A stretch of DNA of 64,000 nucleotides from assembly GCF_020733635.1 (NCBI RefSeq), contig NZ_JAJFZL010000001.1:5394001-5458000 (forward strand). The letters run 5' to 3'. Positions 54,396-63,707 of this stretch are shown one piece after another. The notes beneath the pieces were generated by a model, which was not told the DNA's origin, did not search any database, and was given only the letters and a program-made list of their open reading frames with translations. Made by a program: the position numbers and the translations under genes. How positions within the stretch are numbered: position 1 is the first letter of the stretch; the number at the start of each line of letters is the position of its first letter. The DNA is from Nocardia spumae (lineage in GTDB: Bacteria > Actinomycetota > Actinomycetes > Mycobacteriales > Mycobacteriaceae).

Positions 54396-56951
54396 CTACG
54401 GCTGCAGATATCTCGCGACCTCAGCCATTCCGCTCTTCCAGTTGGGGTTGGCGTTGTTCTGGCCCCTCGGCGCCACCGAGTTCCACGGAGTTCCCTGAGC
54501 GCCACTGGCCCAGTGGTCGGTGTTCACCGCGTCGAAGACCAGCGTTCTGAGGTCCCTGATCCGGTTGGCATCGGTCACATCCTCCATCAGGTGTTCGGTC
54601 GATGCCTGAATGCGCTTGGCGTGCTCGTTGCCGATCCACTGACTCATACGGGCCGCGCGTTCGCGAGACAGCCTGGTAGTTCCGTCGATACCCACGCTGC
54701 GCAGGTGCTGGGCGGCTCTGTTGCTGGCGAGAGCTCCCTGGGTGAGGTCATCACCATCGATCACGGCCTGCAGGGCGACCATCTTTTCCTTCGTGGAATT
54801 CCGCATATAGTCCTCTACGAAATCGCGCTCGACGCCGGAGGACGCGCCACCGTCCAAGACGACACCGCCGCGCTTGAACCGCCGGAACGTCCGCGATGCC
54901 TGCTCCAGATTGGCGAAGTCCGCGGCGGTTTCCACCGCATCACCTTTACCGCTGACGAGCAGTCGCGCCGAGTTCTGGCTGCGCCGAAGCGCGGAGACCA
55001 GCAGACTGAGGTCCTTGTCCGCCACACTCTCGCTACTGGCGTTGTCGGCGATCATCTTCCGGGACCGGCCGACCAGATGGCCCAGTCGGTCGTTCTTCAG
55101 GCCGGCACCGAGCATCGCGCCGTGCGCATCGGCGATACCACCATCCGCGTCCAGCACGCCCTGTATCGCGCCGGCCATCCCGCGAATGGATTCGATCCCT
55201 CGCGAACCCCCGTATGCTCTGCCGCCTTTCCGGGCCTCCTGGCTCAGCGCCTCCCACTTCGCCATGGACTGGACATACCAGCCCCGGTTGCCGCCGAACC
55301 GCTTTTCGTCCACCCACGCCCCGGCCTGCGCTTCGGCCATCATCTTCTTCAGCCTCGACTGCGGGCGGAAACTGCCCGGAAGCCCACCGAGCATCCATTC
55401 GGTGATCGGCGAGTTGGCGAGTGTGCTCGCGCCGGCCATCGCAGCCATCATGACACCGCTACCCAGCTTGTGGTGTGCGCCCATCTCGCCCATCCCCAGC
55501 GCATGCCCGCCGGCGCCACCACCGCCGCCGCCGCCCGATCCCGGACGCTGGATGGCCAGTGCGACTCTGTTCGCGACCCACTCGTTTCCGCTGTCGAGGC
55601 TCGCGGTCAGCCTTCCGAACTGAAGGAACGCCACGACCATCACGATCGCGCCGATGACGAACACCGACATCTCCTGGCCCTTGGCCTGCCGGAAAAGATC
55701 CCCGAGGAACAACAGGTAGACACCGAGCGCCATGATCTGGACGCACATCCGTACCGCCGACATCGCGCCGTGCACGATGGCGCGCACCGCCAAGGTCTGA
55801 GTCGGCCCATACACGAATCCGCCCGCGGCGAATCCGAAAATCGATAGGAACCCCCAATACACCGAGTCCAGGGCCGACCAGATGATCTTGAGCGATAGGT
55901 ACGCCGCGAAGATGAGCAGGATCGTCGCGGTGATCAACAGCAACAGGCCCGCGCCGATCTGCCCGAAGCTCGGATTGTCCGCCGCGCGGAAGGCCGCCTG
56001 ATCTCCGCAGGACTTCATGCCGTCCTTGATCTTGCCTTCACTTCCCGACCGCACACCGGCCGACCAGGCCGCCGCGCATCCGGGGTGATCGTCGACGACA
56101 TGCCCGAAATTCCAGACCTGCAAGGGCCGGCGGGCGAAGTTGTCGGCCATATCCTCCTGCAGGGTCGGCACCATGGCGGCCGGATCGGGATTGCTGTTGC
56201 CGTTCAGGCCCGCCGACACCGACAGTCCGACATTGCGCCCCTCGGCCAGTATTCCGTGCGAGGACAGCACCTCACCGAGTGGATCGGAGAGATACATCGG
56301 TCCGATGATCGCGAACACGAGCATGGTCAGTGCCTGGATCACGGCTTTGGCGTGGAAGCCGCGCTGGAAGAAGTAGGCCACGAAAAAAGCACCGAAGGTC
56401 GCGAACGTCATGAGCATGATCGGCGTCGCGAGTTGCCCCGACAGGGCATGTGCCACCCCGTTCAGGGGTGCGCTGAACACATTCATCCAGCCGAAATCGA
56501 GGACCCAGCCCACCAGCCAGGGCGGCAAGGTGACGAGCACCATGAAGAAGGCGAACAGCAGGCCGAGCACGATCGCCAGCCCCGTATTGCCGGGGTGGAA
56601 AATGCCGCCGTGGTTGGTGGCGTAGACGTAGTCTGCGAGCGAAACACCATAGGAGTCACGGACTTTCGTCCAACTGAGCGCCGAGTTGCCGCCCGGGCCG
56701 CTGTCGGTTTCGGTCTCGACGGCCGCGGTGGCGGCCGCACCGACCACCATCGGAACGACCAGGAAGACCAGTACGGCCAGCACCGACCAGGTAATCCATC
56801 GACGTCGCCGGGTCGCGGTCAGCCGCCGCCAGAACCGGCGCGCGACCATCCGTGGTTGCCACTGCTCGGCATCCCAGAATTCCAGCTGCCGGGCCGGATC
56901 GGGCAGGCGCAGGCCCCGACGGCGGGCGGGGGTGACCGTGTCGCTACTCAT
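54396..56951 (-). CDS. VirB6/TrbL-like polytopic membrane protein
   Basis: 851 residues from the ATG at 56951, 16 bases after the VirB4-like stop. One N-terminal helix (about 53-75), a periplasmic loop, then about seven to eight more helices up to residue 490, followed by a glycine-rich hinge and a charged soluble C-tail of about 350 residues. This is the layout of Gram-positive VirB6/TcpH/TrbL-type channel proteins, which form the inner-membrane pore of type IV secretion. The C-tail has no domain I can name. The gene order virB4-virB6-hydrolase is standard in Gram-positive conjugation loci. Confidence 0.75.
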   Translation of the reverse strand: MSSDTVTPARRRGLRLPDPARQLEFWDAEQWQPRMVARRFWRRLTATRRRRWITWSVLAVLVFLVVPMVVGAAATAAVETETDSGPGGNSALSWTKVRDSYGVSLADYVYATNHGGIFHPGNTGLAIVLGLLFAFFMVLVTLPPWLVGWVLDFGWMNVFSAPLNGVAHALSGQLATPIMLMTFATFGAFFVAYFFQRGFHAKAVIQALTMLVFAIIGPMYLSDPLGEVLSSHGILAEGRNVGLSVSAGLNGNSNPDPAAMVPTLQEDMADNFARRPLQVWNFGHVVDDHPGCAAAWSAGVRSGSEGKIKDGMKSCGDQAAFRAADNPSFGQIGAGLLLLITATILLIFAAYLSLKIIWSALDSVYWGFLSIFGFAAGGFVYGPTQTLAVRAIVHGAMSAVRMCVQIMALGVYLLFLGDLFRQAKGQEMSVFVIGAIVMVVAFLQFGRLTASLDSGNEWVANRVALAIQRPGSGGGGGGGAGGHALGMGEMGAHHKLGSGVMMAAMAGASTLANSPITEWMLGGLPGSFRPQSRLKKMMAEAQAGAWVDEKRFGGNRGWYVQSMAKWEALSQEARKGGRAYGGSRGIESIRGMAGAIQGVLDADGGIADAHGAMLGAGLKNDRLGHLVGRSRKMIADNASSESVADKDLSLLVSALRRSQNSARLLVSGKGDAVETAADFANLEQASRTFRRFKRGGVVLDGGASSGVERDFVEDYMRNSTKEKMVALQAVIDGDDLTQGALASNRAAQHLRSVGIDGTTRLSRERAARMSQWIGNEHAKRIQASTEHLMEDVTDANRIRDLRTLVFDAVNTDHWASGAQGTPWNSVAPRGQNNANPNWKSGMAEVARYLQP

Positions 56952-56967
56952 CTGCCGAGGCTTCCAC

Positions 56968-59496
56968 TCATACCGACACCTGCCGGAGCACCGGTGAGCG
57001 GCGCGCGCCCGCGCCCGCGGTCTGCGGTGTACTGCCGATCGCCTCCGCCCGGTCCTGTCGTGCCGGGCCGAGTACCTTGCCGCGGCCGATGCGGTTGAGC
57101 GCATCCCGCATGAACATCTCACCGCGACGTTCCTCCGGCACGGTGCGGCCCGGTCCGCTCGGCGGCGAGGTCTCCTCCCGCAGCACCTGCAGCAGGAACG
57201 GGGTCTCCTCCAGATCGACGCCGAGCCACTGCAAACTGTTGCGCGCCAGGGTTTCGTCGCGCTGCCGGAAGACGAAGCGGTTCGGGATCAGGTTGTGCGC
57301 CGCGCCCTGGAAGTCGGTCGCGGGATCGTGGGAGGCCAAACCGATGGCGGCCAGGTGCTTTCGGCCGTCGCGGCTGAAATCGGAGGTCACGGCGGAACCG
57401 ACGTGGGTCTGGGTGAAGTGATGCGCCTCGTCACCGACGAGCAGTCCGAACCGGCCGTTGTCGGACAGGTACGCCTCCCGTGCGGCCACACCCACCAGCT
57501 CGTACAGTGCGGTGCCCAGTCGCTTGGTCAGCGGTAGCCGGTTGTAGAGGTGCGGGGTGGTCAGCTCCTCGGCCGTCGGCAGCGCCAGATTGTGGCTGCG
57601 CACCACGGTGGCGGCGGCGTCGAGCCGCAGCGCCGGCAGCGTCGGGTCGAACAGCACCGGGACCCGATCCAGAATGGTGCCCAGACGCGCGGCCAGATCC
57701 GCGAATTCCTCACCACTACCGCTGTCGCGCAGCCGGCAGACCACATTGTGCAGGTCCAGCATGCTGCGGATGCCGTGCTCGGCGATGCCGCGGGGCGTCA
57801 GCAGACCGCTCATCGCCGCACCGGCGCCACTGGTCGGCGACAGATCCAGCAGCGGCAGAATGGAATCCAGCGTCCGCTCACCCGCGACCCGGGGCGCGAA
57901 CAACCGCAGCGGATCGAGCGAGACGGTGGGATTGCTCAGGTCGATGACGACGGCGTCGTCGATGGAGGCGGCGAAGTACTCCCACTCCCCCACCTGACTG
58001 CGGTCGATGGCGAGGAACTGCCCGCCCATATCGTGCACGAGCACGGCCATCAATTTCAGGAAATACGATTTGCCCGAACCCAATTCGCCGGTGACCGCGA
58101 ACGAGGCGGACAGGTCGTGCAGCGCCGCCTCCATGATCCCGAAATGGATGGGCTCGAAATTGCCCGACAGCAGGTTCACCCCGATGACGGGACCGCTGTC
58201 GTCACCGATCTGACTGGTGGTGAACGGCACGAAACCCGACCACATATCCGAGGGCAGGATATGGGCGAAGTCGTCGAAGGCGCGCCGCTGCGGACTGCCC
58301 GGAATCATCATCGACCACAGATCGACCTGAGCGCCCAGCGGTGCGGTCATTTCGACCTGGAACCGCTTGTAGCGGCGTTTGAGGGTGTTGACGGCGTCCA
58401 TCGTGGTCTCGTGGGATGCGCTGCCGACCGCGATCACCGTCGTGAACGACACCTCGGATTCACCACTGTTGACCTCGAAGTGGTGGTTGTATTCGGCGAG
58501 CATCGCCGCCTTGGACATCAGGGTGTTCTGCGCGAACGAGATCTCCTGATCGCGCTGATCCATCTGTTCGCCGAGGCGGCGCAGATTCAGTTCGTTGCTC
58601 TTGAGCACGGTCTCGGCCGGCTTGGTGGAGACCCGCATCGCCCAGTCCACCGTGACGTCGTCGAGCCCTTCGAGCACACTGAGGAACTCGCTGCCACCGG
58701 GAAAGGGCATACCGCCGTAGGGAAATGCGTGCGGCGTCAGCATGGCCTGATAGGACGGCCGGAATTCGTAGTCGGGCTGGACCACCTTGATCACCGGCAC
58801 GAAGGACGGGCGAACCCGGCGGTTGCTGTCGGCCTGGGCGCCCTCGTCCAGTGCGGCGGAACGGAATACCGCGGCGGTGGCGTCGTCGATCACCCCGGCA
58901 CGCGTGGGCGCGACCGGATCACCCGCGGCGCCGCGCGACAGATAGTGCTCCCACAGCCATTGGAAGATCGCGGCCGGCACCGGAATCGGATCGAAGTCGC
59001 CACCGATCCGGGACAGGATCTCGTTGGCCTTCTCGTCGTACCCGTCGAGCGTTTCCCGCGAAATCGACGATACGTCGACCGACGCGGAACCGCCCCGCCA
59101 CATTTGTGACAGGCCGGAGATGCCCGCGCCCGCGTTTCCCACCGGAATACTCAGCAGGAATATCCGCGTCTGCGGGAGAATCGCCTGCACTCGCTCGTAG
59201 GAAGCGACCACTTCGAGTGCGTAGTCCTCACATTCGTCGAGATCGACACCCTCGACCATCTTGCTGAGCACGTCCAGCGTATTGAGCCGGGCCTGGATTC
59301 CCAGCAGCAGCGAACCGGCGGGCAGGCTGTTCACCAGCGCGTGGTGTGCCGATTTCACGTTGTACTTGTCGCCCGAACGGCGCAGTCCGTAGCCGAGGGG
59401 GCTGATGAAATACGTGGCGGTCACCAGGCCCGAGTGGGTGAATTGGAGATTTCCGCGCACGGCCGCGGTCGGCTGCAGATCGCGAACGAATGCCAT
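56968..59496 (-). CDS. VirB4-type ATPase
   Basis: 842 residues. The C-terminal half is an AAA/HerA-type ATPase with Walker A GELGSGKSYFLKL (about 480) and Walker B LLVGDEAHHF (about 690); the N-terminal half matches the VirB4/ConE/SCO6880 type, with no transmembrane helix. VirB4 powers type IV secretion and is its defining motor. It starts by a one-base overlap with the TcpE-like gene (59496). Both nucleotide-binding motifs are intact, so the motor looks functional. Family assignment is strong; whether DNA or protein is moved is unknown. Confidence 0.85.
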   Translation of the reverse strand: MAFVRDLQPTAAVRGNLQFTHSGLVTATYFISPLGYGLRRSGDKYNVKSAHHALVNSLPAGSLLLGIQARLNTLDVLSKMVEGVDLDECEDYALEVVASYERVQAILPQTRIFLLSIPVGNAGAGISGLSQMWRGGSASVDVSSISRETLDGYDEKANEILSRIGGDFDPIPVPAAIFQWLWEHYLSRGAAGDPVAPTRAGVIDDATAAVFRSAALDEGAQADSNRRVRPSFVPVIKVVQPDYEFRPSYQAMLTPHAFPYGGMPFPGGSEFLSVLEGLDDVTVDWAMRVSTKPAETVLKSNELNLRRLGEQMDQRDQEISFAQNTLMSKAAMLAEYNHHFEVNSGESEVSFTTVIAVGSASHETTMDAVNTLKRRYKRFQVEMTAPLGAQVDLWSMMIPGSPQRRAFDDFAHILPSDMWSGFVPFTTSQIGDDSGPVIGVNLLSGNFEPIHFGIMEAALHDLSASFAVTGELGSGKSYFLKLMAVLVHDMGGQFLAIDRSQVGEWEYFAASIDDAVVIDLSNPTVSLDPLRLFAPRVAGERTLDSILPLLDLSPTSGAGAAMSGLLTPRGIAEHGIRSMLDLHNVVCRLRDSGSGEEFADLAARLGTILDRVPVLFDPTLPALRLDAAATVVRSHNLALPTAEELTTPHLYNRLPLTKRLGTALYELVGVAAREAYLSDNGRFGLLVGDEAHHFTQTHVGSAVTSDFSRDGRKHLAAIGLASHDPATDFQGAAHNLIPNRFVFRQRDETLARNSLQWLGVDLEETPFLLQVLREETSPPSGPGRTVPEERRGEMFMRDALNRIGRGKVLGPARQDRAEAIGSTPQTAGAGARRSPVLRQVSV

Positions 59497-60020
59497 CAGC
59501 CACGCTCCCCGGCCGGCACATTCTCGTTCTCGTCCTTCGCCAACGTCTTACTCCATCTGTCGAGCACATTCCCGAGCATCGTGGGTGCCTGCAGCGATTT
59601 CCCGGTACCGGCCTCGCGCGCTCGGTCGGGCAGGATCACCACGATGCTCTCCTCCACGTACATGGTGTGCCGGGCGGATTCGGAGGTCACCGGAATTCCG
59701 GAGGCGGACACCGGCTTCCGGAACAGGATCATCCGTCCGACCCACATCAGCCGGGACGTCAGCCGCACGCCGGTGTACGGAATCAGGCCGATGCCGAACA
59801 CCACCGCGACCGTGAGCGCCACACCGACCAGAAAGGTCACCGCCGGATTGACCGGCAATGCCATCGCCAGAACCGAGGCGATCAGGATCACCGCGACGCC
59901 CGCGATGATCTGCGGCAGGGTATACGGCCCGAACGGGAGTTTCTGCCCGTTCTGGGCCTTGCCGATCATGATGGGGACACGTTTGATCGGCGTGTAGACC
60001 TTGATCAGCTCAGTGGCCAT
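59496..60020 (-). CDS. TcpE/PrgI-like small membrane protein of T4SS
   Basis: 174 residues from the ATG at 60020, which has GGTGGAG four bases upstream and overlaps the preceding gene by 11 bases. After a short cytosolic start (ELIKVYTPIKRVPIMIG) come two transmembrane helices (about 35-53 and 55-80) and a soluble C-terminus. Proteins of this shape lie before virB4 in Gram-positive conjugation operons (TcpE, PrgI, VirB3-like). Assignment rests on topology and place. Confidence 0.6.
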   Translation of the reverse strand: MATELIKVYTPIKRVPIMIGKAQNGQKLPFGPYTLPQIIAGVAVILIASVLAMALPVNPAVTFLVGVALTVAVVFGIGLIPYTGVRLTSRLMWVGRMILFRKPVSASGIPVTSESARHTMYVEESIVVILPDRAREAGTGKSLQAPTMLGNVLDRWSKTLAKDENENVPAGERG

Positions 60021-60279
60021 ACACTCCACCGACCGGCTGATCGGGGACGATGCGGTTGGAGTCCACCCGGGCGTAGTTCACCACGGTCGGCAGGATCCAG
60101 AACAGGATCGCGGCGACGACGGCCGATGCGGCGACGCCGAGCACCTTGCCGGGGGACAGTTTCGATTTCACCCCCTCGGAGATCAGCAGGGCCATACCCG
60201 CGATCGCGATGATGATGATGCCTGCCCAGCGCACGAATTGCAGAATGTTGTAGAGGATGTAGCCGAGTTGACTTCCCAT
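60010..60279 (-). CDS. Two-helix small membrane protein (VirB2/TcpD/TrbC-like)
   Basis: 89 residues. Two transmembrane helices (about 15-33 and 46-66) are joined by a basic turn (SEGVKSKLSPGK). This pattern fits the small VirB2/TrbC/TcpD-type subunits at the start of Gram-positive T4SS operons. No signal peptide cleavage site of pilin type is evident. It is 18 bases after the TcpC-like gene. Confidence 0.6.
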   Translation of the reverse strand: MGSQLGYILYNILQFVRWAGIIIIAIAGMALLISEGVKSKLSPGKVLGVAASAVVAAILFWILPTVVNYARVDSNRIVPDQPVGGVYGH

Positions 60280-60297
60280 GACGCCGTCCTTTCCGGA

Positions 60298-61335
60298 TCA
60301 GTTCTGTGTCGCCGGTGGGACCGAGACCGCGGTTGACGGCGCGGTGGTCGGAGTGCCGGAAGCGGACGCCGAGGCGGAGTCCCGCGCCTGTCCGCCGGAG
60401 ACGACCGCAATCGGAGTGTGCAGGGCCGGAAGGGCATCCATAGCCTGCACCTGCCACTGTCCCGAGCTGCGGATCATCGTGAGCGGATATGCCAGCGTCG
60501 GAGCCGGGCCCGCGCCGGTCTTCGGATTGATGGTGGCGAGCACCTTGGCGGAGTCCGCGCTCGTACCGCAGCTCGAATCCGCCGACGACACCGTGGCCGT
60601 CTCGACGCCCGTGTACGGCGCCGGTTGCAGCGCCGCGATTCCGGAGTTGGGGGTGACGTAGCGGGCCACGTCACCGGAGCCGGTGAGATAGGCCGCGAGG
60701 AATCCGGAGGCAACCTGCGCCAGTGGGGTGTCGGTGCCGCAGGAAATGTCGTAGTTCAGCGCCAGATCGTTGCCGGGGCCGGGGGCGCCGACCGCCGACG
60801 GAAGGGACAGCGCTCGGCGGCGACCATCGGCGGCGACCGAGACCGGCACCCGGTAGTACTCGCGAAGCCCGCCCGCCGCACCGGTTTTGGCGATCCGGAC
60901 CGACACCGTGACGGCCCATACGTCCAGACTCTTGGTGCCGATACTGCGCGAGGCGAATACGACGATCGGATCGGAGACCTGCCGGGCTGTGGACGGCAGC
61001 TTCATCTGCTGTGCGTTGACGTACTCGGAGAGCTTCTCCTGCTGACCGCTCGTCGCCGACAGGTAGGTCACCACGAATTCCTCGGCGAACGACTCAGCCA
61101 GCTGGGCATTCCCGACGATCGTGGTGGTGTCGGCGTCGGAGGGGCCGGGCGGCGGTGAGGAGAACCAGCTCAGGACGGCATGTCCGCCGCCGAGGACGGC
61201 CAGCACGGCGAGGACGGCGAACAGGGCATTGTCGCGGCGGCGGCGAGCGGCCATCCGGCGAAGTAACTCCTCGCCCGAATCCGCCCGTCTGCCAGCCGAT
61301 GTCCGCACTCTCGAAATGGTAGAGAGCTGCACCAC
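60298..61335 (-). CDS. TcpC/VirB8-like T4SS bitopic protein
   Basis: 345 residues. A basic cytosolic start, one transmembrane helix (about 38-58) and an outer part with two NTF2-like repeats: first AESFAEEFVVTYLSATS with VRIAKTG, then QVASGFLAAYLTGSGDVARYVTP. This is the architecture of TcpC of pCW3 and Orf13 of Tn916, essential conjugation scaffold proteins equivalent to VirB8. It heads the operon that runs to 52033. The TTCCC box is only 18-33 bases from the ATG at 61335, so the real start may be a little further in, e.g. the Met at about 61254. Confidence 0.72.
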   Translation of the reverse strand: MVQLSTISRVRTSAGRRADSGEELLRRMAARRRRDNALFAVLAVLAVLGGGHAVLSWFSSPPPGPSDADTTTIVGNAQLAESFAEEFVVTYLSATSGQQEKLSEYVNAQQMKLPSTARQVSDPIVVFASRSIGTKSLDVWAVTVSVRIAKTGAAGGLREYYRVPVSVAADGRRRALSLPSAVGAPGPGNDLALNYDISCGTDTPLAQVASGFLAAYLTGSGDVARYVTPNSGIAALQPAPYTGVETATVSSADSSCGTSADSAKVLATINPKTGAGPAPTLAYPLTMIRSSGQWQVQAMDALPALHTPIAVVSGGQARDSASASASGTPTTAPSTAVSVPPATQN

Positions 61336-61352
61336 GCCACCTGTTTCAACTA

Positions 61353-61368
61353 TTCCCCGGGATGGGAA
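61353..61368. promoter_or_regulatory. TTCCC-N6-GGGAA box upstream of the T4SS-like operon
   Basis: TTCCC CGGGAT GGGAA, exact, 18-33 bases before the annotated ATG. Confidence 0.65.
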
Positions 61369-61393
61369 ATCCGCCGCCGGTACCGGACTGTCG

Positions 61394-62545
61394 TCAATAC
61401 ACCGGGCTGCGATTCATTCGATACGCGAGCCGGTGCTGAAGTTGATCGTCGTAGCCGATCGGCACCCGATGGTGGCGCGCCGCGAAGGCTTCTCGATGCG
61501 GTTCCATCATCGGGACGTCGTCGGCGACTCGCACCAATTGCGCGATGGCCAGCTGCCGGGTGGAGTAGCCGGGATAGGGATACAGCAACATCGAGGTCGG
61601 CGTGTAACCGCCGCCGTAGTTGAGCGCCCGCACGGTGACCCCCGCCGTATCCCCCGCTGCCAGCCGCCCGCTGAGTTCGATCAACCGCCCACGATCATCG
61701 GGATGGAAGACGTCCACCGGACGGAACAGGTAGTCCCAGCGCATCCACGGCGCCGGGTCGGTGAGCCAGTGCGAGATGCTGGTGCGCTCGAGTTCGATCA
61801 CCGCCAGATGCGTTCCCGCCCGCCGATGCGCCTCACGCAGACCCACGCGTTCGAGGGTGGACCAGGTGGCGGGCTGGTCGTCGGAGGACACGTCCTCGAT
61901 CAACCACCACGCGCCGCGGGTGCGGTCGTCGTCGCGCGCGCGGATGGTGACCCGCCACCGGCCGGGCCGGCCCGAATTGTGCGGAACCGCGACGTCGAAC
62001 TGCATCTTGGCGCCGGGTTTGGGTTCATAGAGCAGATCGAGGACTTCCGAGTGACGATCGAAAGCCGTCATGCGATGGAAGACCTCGGCGATCGACATGC
62101 GGGGCACGTATTCCTGCACGTCCACACCCGGCAATCGGGTGATCCCGCTGGGCTGCTGCACGGTCTGGGAATCCAGATCCCAGATCGCGCCCACCGCGGG
62201 ACGCGGCTCGGGGATCGCGGCCGCCGCCGGACCGAGCCACAACCGCAGCGCGTGCACATCACCGGCCGGACCGAAGACCGGCCGCAGTTTGAGTTCGTGA
62301 TGCCCGGCCCGAGTCGGGATACGCATATCCACTTCCTCGGCCCGGCCCCGCGCCGACTGCAGCGCGTCGGCCAGCCGCGCGGTGGTGAGGCTGTCGTACA
62401 CCGCGGGCATCTTCGTCAGCACCCGTTGCACAACTCGCTGCCAGCTCGCGAACTCACGCGGCGTCTCCCCCACCGATGCCACGGTCATCACATCAGGCAT
62501 CAACGTCTCAATGGTTATCCATGGGATTACTGCGTCGCTTCGCAT
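61394..62545 (-). CDS. PAS/GAF-like protein, unknown function
   Basis: 383 residues, soluble, no membrane helix or HTH. Mixed alpha/beta content with a possible PAS or GAF-like fold: VDVQEYVPRMSIAEVFHRMTAF, KMQFDVAVPHNSGRPGRWRV and FHPDDRGRLIELSGRLAAGD resemble PAS cores ('HPDDR' is a common PAS motif). Similar proteins are common in nocardiae, but I cannot give a role. It lies just before the T4SS-like operon, with a degenerate copy of the 28-bp palindrome 67-94 bases upstream of 62545. The exact start among several Met codons is unsure. Confidence 0.55.
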   Translation of the reverse strand: MRSDAVIPWITIETLMPDVMTVASVGETPREFASWQRVVQRVLTKMPAVYDSLTTARLADALQSARGRAEEVDMRIPTRAGHHELKLRPVFGPAGDVHALRLWLGPAAAAIPEPRPAVGAIWDLDSQTVQQPSGITRLPGVDVQEYVPRMSIAEVFHRMTAFDRHSEVLDLLYEPKPGAKMQFDVAVPHNSGRPGRWRVTIRARDDDRTRGAWWLIEDVSSDDQPATWSTLERVGLREAHRRAGTHLAVIELERTSISHWLTDPAPWMRWDYLFRPVDVFHPDDRGRLIELSGRLAAGDTAGVTVRALNYGGGYTPTSMLLYPYPGYSTRQLAIAQLVRVADDVPMMEPHREAFAARHHRVPIGYDDQLQHRLAYRMNRSPVY

Positions 62546-62611
62546 CGCGCTCGCCCGTACCAGCCGTTCCTTCCGGGAACATGACTCAGATGAGCCAGTT
62601 CGTTACCTGTT

Positions 62612-62639
62612 TAATGTACCGTTATGTAGCGGTTCAATC
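62612..62639. promoter_or_regulatory. 28-bp palindrome, copy 5
   Basis: TAATGTACCGTTA and TAGCGGTTCAATC around TG. The gene-proximal arm is exact, the distal arm partly kept. Upstream of the PAS/GAF-like gene. Confidence 0.55.
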
Positions 62640-62704
62640 AACAGGGTTCGGCATTTTCGCAGGTAGAGGACGCGTCTACGGAAATATCGAACAGACCGGA
62701 CGGC

Positions 62705-62733
62705 GGGTTTCATCCCACCATAGGGCGAAACCC
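62705..62733 (-). terminator. Hairpin after the ROK gene
   Basis: GGGTTTC and GAAACCC arms with an inner CCC/GGG pair around a 6-base loop, about 40 bases past the ROK stop. Confidence 0.6.
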
Positions 62734-62771
62734 GTTACCGTACAGGCGATTATGCGGGCCGATTGTTACGG

Positions 62772-63662
62772 CTATGCGTCGGCCATGACGCCGAGTACAC
62801 CGGCGCCGGCCAGCACCCCGATTTCGTCGACCTCCGACGGGATGACCCGCAGACCGGTCAGGAACCCGATCCGGGCATGGGTCGCGACCGCGGCATTCAG
62901 CGGTTTCCACAGCACCGGACCGGCTTTGGCCACCGTGCCGCCCAGGACCACCAGGTCGAAGTCGAGCAGCGGCGCCACCGAAGCGATGGCCCGGCCCAGT
63001 GCCGTACCGGCACGCTGCAGAGCCTCGGTCGCCACGGTATCTCCCGCCGCGGCGGCCGCGATCAGTTCGGGCACCGTGGTGCCGCCGAAGCCCTGATTAC
63101 GCGTCCAGCGCAACAGCGCCCGGCCGCCGGCGACCGCTTCGAGGCAACCGCGACCACCGCATTCACACGGATCGTCGAAACCGGGAACGAGCACATGGCC
63201 GAAATGGCCCGCGTTACCGGTACGCCCGACGACGGAGAATCCGCCGACCGAGAGGCCGGCGGTGATGCGGTCGGAGACCAGCACCGACAGCGCGTCCATC
63301 ACCTCGGCGGTGGCCCCGAAGTTGCGTTCGGCCAGCGCCATGCACACACCGTCGAGACCGATCTGCACCTTCGCGGCCGGGAACAACTTGCTCACGGCAT
63401 CTTTCAGGGCGAACCCGGCATGCCATTCGGGTATCTCGACCGGGGCCACCACCCCGGCGGCCATATCGATCGGGCCCGGTGAACCGATTCCGACGGCGGT
63501 GATCTCATGACCTTCGGCGGCCGCGACGAGCAGGTCGCGGCAGACCTCCCAGGTCCCGGCCGCCGGTATCGGAACACGGCGGACATCGTCTTCCTCGACA
63601 TCCTCGGCCACCCGACACGCCGCGAAGCCGTCCACACCGATCTGCAGAGCCAGAACCGTCAT
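62772..63662 (-). CDS. ROK-family sugar kinase or regulator-like protein
   Basis: 296 residues, the usual size of ROK kinases. It has the ROK zinc motif CECGGRGCLEAVAGG (about 168-182), VGIGSPGPIDMAAG near 58 in the phosphate-binding region, and GRTGNAGHFGHV before the zinc site. No N-terminal HTH, so a kinase rather than a repressor. The first phosphate loop usually begins 'GGTKI' or similar; here LALQIGVDGFAA is degenerate, so activity may be changed. Substrate (glucose, N-acetylglucosamine or other) cannot be told. Confidence 0.82.
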   Translation of the reverse strand: MTVLALQIGVDGFAACRVAEDVEEDDVRRVPIPAAGTWEVCRDLLVAAAEGHEITAVGIGSPGPIDMAAGVVAPVEIPEWHAGFALKDAVSKLFPAAKVQIGLDGVCMALAERNFGATAEVMDALSVLVSDRITAGLSVGGFSVVGRTGNAGHFGHVLVPGFDDPCECGGRGCLEAVAGGRALLRWTRNQGFGGTTVPELIAAAAAGDTVATEALQRAGTALGRAIASVAPLLDFDLVVLGGTVAKAGPVLWKPLNAAVATHARIGFLTGLRVIPSEVDEIGVLAGAGVLGVMADA

Positions 63663-63707
63663 TCAGTCACCCACCGCCACAATTGTTTCCATCCGGCGGC
63701 GCGTCCG

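Noticed and set aside
36008..61335. The whole accessory region as an integrated element with att sites
   Set aside because: No integrase, tRNA or flanking direct repeat was seen in the window; the idea remains possible but unsupported.
62568..62582. GTTCCTTCCGGGAAC as a ninth TTCCC box
   Set aside because: The spacing is wrong (no six-base spacer), so it was not counted.
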